11,730 nt of DNA from AC-37 sp036382905 (GTDB lineage Bacteria > Actinomycetota > Thermoleophilia > Solirubrobacterales > Thermoleophilaceae), in NCBI GenBank assembly GCA_036382905.1, contig DASVPL010000296.1, positions 1-11,730 on the forward strand. Direction: 5' to 3'. The notes beneath the pieces are model-generated. The model ran no database searches. It was given only the letters and a program-made list of their open reading frames with translations, and was not told the origin of the DNA. Shown piece after piece: positions 5,481 through 11,730 of this stretch (position 1 is the first letter of the stretch; the number at the start of each line of letters is the position of its first letter). The position numbers were made by a program, and so were the translations under genes.

Positions 5481-8400
5481 GCCGCGCCGCCCCCCAACGA
5501 CGACTTCGCCGACGCCGAGCTGCTCAGCGGCGCCCCCGTATCCACGACTGGAACCCTCGCGGACGCCACGGCCGAGCGGGGCGAGCCCAACCACGGCGGC
5601 TTCGCACGCAGCGTCTGGTACCGCTGGGTCGCGCCGGCCGACGGCACTGTCGTGGTAGAGGCGACCGCCCCCGGCCTCAGCGTCGAACTCGCGGTCTACG
5701 AGGGAGACGTGGTGTTCGACCTCAGGCGTCGCACGCAAGCCGAGGCCTGGTCCACGCGGGTGAAGTTCACCGCCCGTGCAGGCGTGACGTACCACGTCGC
5801 GGCCTTCGCCGATCGTGGGCCGCCGGACGGCGCGTTCGAGCTGCGGCTCGACCTCGGTGACACGCCGGCGAATGACTCCTTCGCCAGCTCGGCGCCACTC
5901 AGTGGGGACAGCCCGACCGTCGCCGGCGACACCACGTGGTCCACCATCGAGGCGGGCGAGCCGCGCCCCGACTACACACACGGCACGGGCTCCAACTGGT
6001 ACACGTGGACCGCCACGCAGGACGGCGGCGTGACGATCGCGACCGGCGGTAGCGAGCTCGACGCCACGGTGGGCGTCTACCGCGGAGACGCGCTCGGACG
6101 CCTCGACCACGTCGCCACGGACCCCGACCCCGATGCGGACGACCCGGATGGACGGCTCAGCTTCCGTGCGACCGCCGGCGTCACGTACAGGATCGCCGTG
6201 AACGGAACCGACACGCAGGACGCGGGCCGCTACAGCCTGAGCCTGCTCGCCCGGCCCGTCCCGCCCAACGACGCCTTCGACGCACCGACACCGCTCGGCT
6301 CGGCCCGCTCGGTCGCGGTCGCGGGGCGCAACGACGGCGCCGTCGCGGAGCCGTTCGAGCCCGCCCACTTCTTCTATATGCACATCCGGCCACCCGGCCC
6401 GAGCGTCTGGTACGAGTGGACGGCGCCCGCGAACGGCTCGCTGACGGTGCGCACCGACGGCGCGGGCACGCCACTCGCCTACACGGGAGCCACGCTGATC
6501 GACCTCGAGCGTGTCCGCAGCGAGAGCGCGGGGCACCACTCGGATGGATCGTGGGTGCGCATCCGGGCGCAGGCCGGAGTCACCTATCGGATCGTCGTCT
6601 TCAGCCGCTGGGACGCCGGCGACTTCGTCCTCTCGCTCAACCTTCGCGACCCTCCCGGAAACGACGACCTCGCAAACCCGACCGAGCTCACCGGATCGCC
6701 TGCACAGACCGCGGGGACGACCACGGACGCGACCGCCCAGCCGTGTGAGCCGGCACCCGGTGTCGAACCCCTGGAGGAGACGTCCGCCTGGTACTCGTGG
6801 ACCGCTCCCGCCAGCGGCCCGGTCACGATCGACGCGACGTCCGGTTCGTTCGAGCCGCTGCTCGGAATTTACGCGGAGGCGCCCGCGTGCGAGCGCTACG
6901 GCGGCGCGCCCGCGCCGCGAACCTTCAGGGCGACCGCGGGCCACAGGTACTGGATAGCCGTGGCCGCGTGGGACGGTCGTGGCGGCGAGTTCGACCTCTC
7001 GATCGACTTCGTCGCGCCACCTCCCAACGACCGCTTCGACGACGCGCGCCCGATGGCCGGGAGCTTCCTCGACGAACGCGGGACGCTGATGGGCGCCACC
7101 GTCGAGCCCGGCGAGCCATCGCCCGCGGGCGAGGTCGGGTCGAGCGTCTGGTACTCCTGGACGGCGCCCACGACCGGCGAGACGGACATCACGTTCGAGA
7201 GTTGGCCGCACCCCGCTCGGATCGCGGTGCATACCGGCGACGAGGTCGACGAGCTCACGCAGGTCGCCGTGGGGGGTTCGGTCCGCTTCAGGTCGATCGA
7301 GGGCACGACCTACCGGATCGCCGTCGACGGCGGCGCGGTCGCAAGCTACCTCGATTTCACGATCCGCCTCACCCACCGGCAATCGCCCGCAAACGACGCC
7401 TTCGCGAACGCCGAGTCTCTCGCGGGCATCGCGGCCGAGACGAGCGGGACGACCGCAGGGGCGACCCGCGAGCCGAACGAGCCCGAAACCGGACTGCGCG
7501 GGGCGACCGTCTGGTACTCGTGGACGGCCATGTCGGATGGCGGTGTGACCGTCGACGTGGACACCCCCGACAGCGCCGTCGGCGTCTACACGGGCGACGA
7601 CGTGGCCACGCTCGCTCAGGTCACGCGCGCGCGCTCGTCGTTCGACCCGCTTCGCGTTCAGTTCCGCGCGCGAGCCGGCACGACCTACCGGATCGCGGTC
7701 GACCGGGCGGATGAGTACCGATGGGGCGCCCCGTTCAAGCTGTCACTCAAACTGCGTCCGCTCCCGCCGAACGACGCCTTCGCGCTGGCAACTCCACTCG
7801 CGCCGGCACCGGCGGCGAGCGCCTCCGGCACCACGGTCGCCGCGACCGCCGAGGCGGGTGAACCGGCGGGGGGTGACGGCCAGTCGGTGTGGTACTCGTG
7901 GACCGCGCCGGCCGGTGGATCGCTGACGCTCGAGGCGACGGGGGACCGCCCGGTGAAGATCGCCGCCTACACCGGCTCGTCGGTCTCCGCGCTCACGCCG
8001 ATGCCGGTCGAGGAATTGCGCGGCGGCGGGTGGACCCGCGTCCGGGTCGAGGCCGGCGTCACCTACCGGATCGCGGTGTGGACGACGCGCACCCCGGCGG
8101 ACTTCGACCTCTCCCTGCGGCTCGCTCAGCGCCCCGCGAACGACGACTTCGCGGAGGCGGCGGTGCTCTCGGGTAGTGAGGCAGGCACGTCCGGCACCAC
8201 GGTCGACGCCACGCGCGAGCGATGCGACTATCCGTCGGAGACCGTCTGGTACCGGTGGACGGCGCCCCACACCGGCGGGGTGATCCTCGACACAGCCGGC
8301 AGCGAGACGCCGGTCCGAGTGGACGTGCACACGGGCGACTCGGCCTGCTCGCTCGAGGACGCGTCGCCAGCATTGCTGAGCGATGGGGGCACGACCGAGC

Positions 8401-11400
8401 GGGTCAGCTTCCGCGCCGTCGCCAGCACCACCTATCGCATCGCCGTGCACCCGTTGTGGGACCGCACCGGTCCGTTCCAACTCGACCTGCGACTCCACGC
8501 GCCGCCTCCGAACGACGCGTTTGCGGACGCGATCGAGCTGACCGGTTCCAGCGATGCCGTTACCGGCACGACGTTCGGGGCCACGGAGGAGCTCGGCGAG
8601 GAGAGTCGCGCGGCCAGCGTCTGGTACACGTGGACCGCGCCCTCCGGCGGGCTGGCCGAGGTCGGCTTCCCACCCGCCGGGCGCGTTCCGGGCTGGAACG
8701 TGCGCGTATACACCGGCGACGCGCCCGGCGCGCTGACGCACGTCGCGACGAGCAACTCGAACGGCCTCGCTCACTTCAACGCGATGGCGGGGCGCACTTA
8801 TCGGATCGCGGTGAGGGGCTTCGGCGGGACCATCCTGGAGCCGTTCAGGCTCTACCTCGCGACGGCCGGCGCCCCGCCGAACGACGGGTTCGCCGCGGCC
8901 GAGCGCATCGACGGCGACTCTGGAGAGGTGCGCGCCAGCACGCTCGGTGCGGGCAGCGACCCGGGCGAGCCGGAGGGGCCGGGCTGGCGCCAGCGCGCGT
9001 CCGTCTGGTACCTGTGGACCCCGGCACGATCCGGCCTGGCGAAGCTGGAGCTGCCTTCGGAGGACAGGGCCGTGACGGGGGTGTACCGCGACTCCCCGAT
9101 GAACCAGCTCAGCCTCGTGGCCTCCGGCGGCCGGACCGTTGGGTTGCGGGTCGTCGCGGGCACGACCTACCGGATCGGCGTCTACGGCCGTCAGTCGGTG
9201 AGCTACGGAGCGTTCAAGCTCAGGTGGCGCACGCTGCCCGCCCCGGCGAACGACGATTTCGCGAACGCCGCCGCACTCTCGGGCGAGAGCGTGGACCACT
9301 ACGGATCGACCATCGGTGCGGACAGCGAGCCCGGCGAGCCGCCCCCGCCGACCCAGTCGGAGGGCGGTGAGGCGAGCGTCTGGCACGCATGGAGGGCGCC
9401 GGCGTCGGGCCTCGTCTCGGTGAGGACGACGAGCGGGGCCGCCGACGTGTTCACGGGAAGCGACATGGGCTCGCTCCAAAGGCTGACCGTCGCGCCCGAC
9501 TGGGCCGAGACCGCGTACTTCCGCGCCGTCGCCGGCACGACCTATTGGATCAGGGTGAGCAACGACCTCACCGCGACGACCTACGGGGACTTCCGCCTGC
9601 GACTCGCCCTCGCCCAGCCGGCGCCGAACGACGACTTCGAGCGGGCTCAGCAGCTCGTGGACCGGGCGGTCGGGACCACCGCCGGAGCCGGCGACCAACC
9701 GGGCGAGCCGCTGCGCGACCAGGAGAGCCGAGCCACCGTCTGGTACACGTGGACGCCGGAAACGACGGGCAAGGGCCGACTGGCCTTTGCGCGGTCGAGC
9801 CGGGGCCTGAGCGTGTACACGGGTGCGCGCCTCGACACGCTGCGGCGCGTGACGTCAGCGAGCCACGGCGACGCGGCGGAGTTCCGGGCGATCGCAGGCA
9901 CGACCTACCACGTCGCGGTGGACGACTGGCTCGGCATTGCGGGCGGGTTCGTCCTGGACGCGGCCGTGCTTCCAGGGCCGCCGAACGACGATCTCGCGCA
10001 GGCGACCGTGCTGACCGGTGGCAGTGCCAGCGCGACGGGTCCTCTCGCGAACGCGACGCTCGAACCGGGTGAGGCCTCGACCACCGACAACTACGCGGAG
10101 TCCTCGACCTGGTACCGCTGGACGGCGCCTAGCAACGGACGGGTGACCTTCGAGGCGAGCCGACGCACCATCCTCGCCGCCACCGGAACGTCGATCGGCG
10201 ACCTGAAGCGCCTCGCGCAGTCGAGCGGCCGGGTCTCGGTGCCGGTGCGCGCGGGCACGACCTACCTGTTCGGTCTCTACGGCAGCGCCGAGCAGGAGGG
10301 GGACGTCGAGGTCGCGCTCTCGCACTCTCCCGCGCCCGCGAACGACGAGTTCGCGAACGCGGAGGCCCTGCAGGACTGGCCGGCGCGGGCGAGCGGGTCA
10401 AACCAATCGGCCACGCGTGAGCCGGGCGAGCCCCGCAGCACCGGCGGCGACGACGACCGCAGCGGGACGGTCTGGTACTCGTGGACCGCCCCGCAGAACG
10501 GCTGGGCGGAGCTCGACCTGACGGGCACCGCCTTCGCCCCCACCGCAGGCGTCTACACCGGCGACACACTCGCCGGGCTGTCGAAGGTCGCCGCCGCATC
10601 GGCGGGCGCGGGCGAAGCGCCGCCGAAGCTGCGCTGGCGAATCGCCGCCGGGGTCACGTACCGGATCGCGATCGGGGGGGTCCGCGGCGCGGCCGGCTCG
10701 ATCGAGCTGGCGATCCGGAAGGTCGAGACCAGACCGAACGACGACTTCGCCGACGCCGAGGTCCTGTCCGGCCGGTCGGCGCGCGTGCCGGGCTCCAACG
10801 TGGGAGCGACGACCGAGCCCGGTGAGCAAGGGCGCTACGGCCCGGGCTACTCCGTCTGGTACCGCTGGACCTCGGAGGTGACGGGGAACGTCACCGTGCA
10901 CGCCGCGAATACCGATGCCCGCCTCTGGCTCGAAGCCTTCACCGGCACCGAACTTCAGAGTCTGAGCAGCGTCAGCGCGGGCTCCCAGCGAGTCAGCTTC
11001 TACGCCGTCGCCGGCACCACGTACACGGTGCGGGTCGCGGCAGACATCTATGTCCCGATGACCGGTTCCTACGAGCTGCGGCTCGACCAGGTGGCAGCGC
11101 CCGCGAACGACGACTTCGCCGCGCCTTCGACACTCGAGGGCGCCTCCTCCACCACGACCGGGACCACCGTGGGCGCCACGCCGCAGGGCTGCGACCCGAT
11201 CGAGTTGGGCAACGGAAGCGCGCCTTCGGTCTGGTACTCGTGGACGGCCCCCGCAAGCGGCGCGGTGACTCTGACGACCGGAGACGGGGTGTCGCCGCCG
11301 TTCCTCGGCGTCTACACCGGAACCGAGCACTGCTGGCTCTCGGCGGTCCCGACGAGCCGGCCGAACGCCTCGACCGTCACCTTTGCTGCGCAGGCCGGCG

Positions 11401-11730
11401 TTCGCTACCGCATCATCGTGTCCGCCCGCCGCGGCGCGACCGGTCCGTTCGCGCTCGCGCTGAGCGTCGCGCCGTCTCCGCCGCCGCCTCCTCCGGACGA
11501 GCCGCGCAACCCGCCCGGCGATCCGCCAGCGCCGCCCGATTCCGGGTCGGGCGACCAGCCAAGCCCGCCCGATCCCGGCCCCGCCGATCCGCCAAGCGCG
11601 CCCGATCCCGGCCCCCTGGCTCCCGCCGACCCGCCGGCGGATTCGCGCCCGAGCCCAGAGCGGTCCGCCCCGACCGAGCCGCGGACCTCTCCTGCGGAGC
11701 CGTCGCCGGGCGGCGATCCGGCGCCGGCGG
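5409..11730 (+). CDS. Giant secreted protein with 16 tandem beta-rich repeat units and a proline-rich tail (3' end beyond the window)
   Basis: The frame is open without a stop from 5397 to the right edge (2,107 residues from 5409). It opens with a signal peptide: basic RTLARR, hydrophobic core ALLVLTAFLLLPAAF, then ARA|APPPND, so cleavage is expected after residue 24. Sixteen units follow, each running [AP]NDxFAxAxxLSG, TGTTxxATxEPGEP, SVWYSWTAPASG, VYTGDxxxLxxV, VxFxAxAGTTYRIAV, then a closing strand. This resembles the PPC-like beta-sandwich repeats common in secreted proteins of such bacteria. No catalytic domain is seen. From about 11476 the chain becomes Pro/Asp/Ser-rich, like a wall-spanning linker. 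The start is unusual: there is no in-frame ATG, GTG or TTG between the TGA at 5394 and the signal peptide, so I use CTG 5409, with GAGG 10 nt upstream. A structural, adhesive or matrix role is inference. Confidence 0.85.
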   Translation, partial: MRTLARRALLVLTAFLLLPAAFARAAPPPNDDFADAELLSGAPVSTTGTLADATAERGEPNHGGFARSVWYRWVAPADGTVVVEATAPGLSVELAVYEGDVVFDLRRRTQAEAWSTRVKFTARAGVTYHVAAFADRGPPDGAFELRLDLGDTPANDSFASSAPLSGDSPTVAGDTTWSTIEAGEPRPDYTHGTGSNWYTWTATQDGGVTIATGGSELDATVGVYRGDALGRLDHVATDPDPDADDPDGRLSFRATAGVTYRIAVNGTDTQDAGRYSLSLLARPVPPNDAFDAPTPLGSARSVAVAGRNDGAVAEPFEPAHFFYMHIRPPGPSVWYEWTAPANGSLTVRTDGAGTPLAYTGATLIDLERVRSESAGHHSDGSWVRIRAQAGVTYRIVVFSRWDAGDFVLSLNLRDPPGNDDLANPTELTGSPAQTAGTTTDATAQPCEPAPGVEPLEETSAWYSWTAPASGPVTIDATSGSFEPLLGIYAEAPACERYGGAPAPRTFRATAGHRYWIAVAAWDGRGGEFDLSIDFVAPPPNDRFDDARPMAGSFLDERGTLMGATVEPGEPSPAGEVGSSVWYSWTAPTTGETDITFESWPHPARIAVHTGDEVDELTQVAVGGSVRFRSIEGTTYRIAVDGGAVASYLDFTIRLTHRQSPANDAFANAESLAGIAAETSGTTAGATREPNEPETGLRGATVWYSWTAMSDGGVTVDVDTPDSAVGVYTGDDVATLAQVTRARSSFDPLRVQFRARAGTTYRIAVDRADEYRWGAPFKLSLKLRPLPPNDAFALATPLAPAPAASASGTTVAATAEAGEPAGGDGQSVWYSWTAPAGGSLTLEATGDRPVKIAAYTGSSVSALTPMPVEELRGGGWTRVRVEAGVTYRIAVWTTRTPADFDLSLRLAQRPANDDFAEAAVLSGSEAGTSGTTVDATRERCDYPSETVWYRWTAPHTGGVILDTAGSETPVRVDVHTGDSACSLEDASPALLSDGGTTERVSFRAVASTTYRIAVHPLWDRTGPFQLDLRLHAPPPNDAFADAIELTGSSDAVTGTTFGATEELGEESRAASVWYTWTAPSGGLAEVGFPPAGRVPGWNVRVYTGDAPGALTHVATSNSNGLAHFNAMAGRTYRIAVRGFGGTILEPFRLYLATAGAPPNDGFAAAERIDGDSGEVRASTLGAGSDPGEPEGPGWRQRASVWYLWTPARSGLAKLELPSEDRAVTGVYRDSPMNQLSLVASGGRTVGLRVVAGTTYRIGVYGRQSVSYGAFKLRWRTLPAPANDDFANAAALSGESVDHYGSTIGADSEPGEPPPPTQSEGGEASVWHAWRAPASGLVSVRTTSGAADVFTGSDMGSLQRLTVAPDWAETAYFRAVAGTTYWIRVSNDLTATTYGDFRLRLALAQPAPNDDFERAQQLVDRAVGTTAGAGDQPGEPLRDQESRATVWYTWTPETTGKGRLAFARSSRGLSVYTGARLDTLRRVTSASHGDAAEFRAIAGTTYHVAVDDWLGIAGGFVLDAAVLPGPPNDDLAQATVLTGGSASATGPLANATLEPGEASTTDNYAESSTWYRWTAPSNGRVTFEASRRTILAATGTSIGDLKRLAQSSGRVSVPVRAGTTYLFGLYGSAEQEGDVEVALSHSPAPANDEFANAEALQDWPARASGSNQSATREPGEPRSTGGDDDRSGTVWYSWTAPQNGWAELDLTGTAFAPTAGVYTGDTLAGLSKVAAASAGAGEAPPKLRWRIAAGVTYRIAIGGVRGAAGSIELAIRKVETRPNDDFADAEVLSGRSARVPGSNVGATTEPGEQGRYGPGYSVWYRWTSEVTGNVTVHAANTDARLWLEAFTGTELQSLSSVSAGSQRVSFYAVAGTTYTVRVAADIYVPMTGSYELRLDQVAAPANDDFAAPSTLEGASSTTTGTTVGATPQGCDPIELGNGSAPSVWYSWTAPASGAVTLTTGDGVSPPFLGVYTGTEHCWLSAVPTSRPNASTVTFAAQAGVRYRIIVSARRGATGPFALALSVAPSPPPPPPDEPRNPPGDPPAPPDSGSGDQPSPPDPGPADPPSAPDPGPLAPADPPADSRPSPERSAPTEPRTSPAEPSPGGDPAPA
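5490..11475 (+). repeat. Sixteen tandem protein repeat units of 119-132 residues
   Basis: The invariant Asn codon of each 'ND' box is at 5496, 5871, 6267, 6660, 7026, 7392, 7770, 8139, 8511, 8880, 9249, 9627, 9984, 10341, 10737 and 11106. Spacings run from 357 to 396 nt. The box [ST]xWYxWT is kept in nearly every unit; unit 11 departs most with SVWHAWRAP, and unit 1 has WYRWVAP. Units are clearly related as protein but diverged as DNA, so the array is old rather than freshly expanded. Units 4, 8 and 16 each carry a pair of cysteines; the other thirteen have none. Confidence 0.9.
11476..11730 (+). repeat. Proline-rich tail with an 11-residue tandem repeat
   Basis: After unit 16 the chain is low-complexity Pro/Asp/Gly/Ser/Glu. 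Three 33-nt units stand out: GDPPAPPDSGS (11517-11549), GDQPSPPDPGP (11550-11582) and ADPPSAPDPGP (11583-11615). They are similar as DNA too, unlike the large upstream units, so this part is recently expanded or expandable. Such regions often span the cell wall or lead to an anchor; what follows is outside the window. Confidence 0.75.

Noticed and set aside
5202..7382. Long minus-strand open frame (726 codons) opposite the giant gene
   Set aside because: It is arginine/valine-rich with no recognisable domain and mirrors the repeat codons of the plus-strand frame, which has a signal peptide and 16 conserved units.
7743..9698. Long minus-strand open frame (651 codons)
   Set aside because: It is the antisense of repeat units 7-12. 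Its own apparent repeats are reflections of the plus-strand units.
5496..11475. CRISPR array or DNA-level tandem repeat
   Set aside because: The period of about 370 nt is coding repeat units diverged as DNA; there are no short identical repeats with unique spacers.

Overview
The window is very GC-rich, with GC-ending codons, GTG/TTG starts, a DyP peroxidase cluster and a large secreted protein built from 'PPNDDFA…SVWYSWTAP…AGTTYRIAV' repeats. This fits a high-GC actinobacterium, possibly of the Thermoleophilia/Solirubrobacter type. That placement is inferred from gene style; no rRNA or marker gene is present.

Layout. (1) 1-655, minus strand: the N-terminal 218 residues of an AarF/UbiB/ABC1-family atypical kinase that runs off the left edge. 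(2) 656-871: a divergent intergenic region with an alternating CG tract, a GTTCAG motif and a possible 45-codon leader ORF (747-884). (3) 872-4595, plus strand: a tight three-gene cluster. It holds an uncharacterised protein made of two copies of one domain (872-2071), a DyP-type heme peroxidase overlapping it by 10 nt behind an AGGAGG (2062-3606), and a catalase-like protein with a single C-terminal membrane helix (3618-4595). (4) 4598-5038, minus strand: a small DoxX-like four-helix membrane protein, tail to tail with the cluster and only 2 nt away. (5) 5039-5408: a 370-nt non-coding region with several repeats, including a second copy of the GTTCAG motif. (6) 5409 to the right edge, plus strand: one open frame of more than 2,100 codons encoding a signal peptide, 16 tandem beta-rich units of 119-132 residues and a proline-rich tail. 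It has no stop in the window and no ordinary start codon.

How the genes may work together. The cluster looks like a peroxide or heme-oxidant handling unit: a soluble DyP, a membrane-tethered catalase-like partner and a co-translated duplicated-domain protein of unknown role. The DoxX-like gene may share regulation with it, because both carry the same 14-bp GTTCAG-type element about 100 nt upstream in the same orientation relative to the gene. The giant repeat protein is probably an independent surface or extracellular protein.

Most noteworthy points: the duplicated-domain partner of DyP; six cysteines in the giant protein that occur only as pairs, at equivalent positions, in units 4, 8 and 16; an in-frame TGA between the only ATG and the signal peptide of that protein; and the paired GTTCAG elements.
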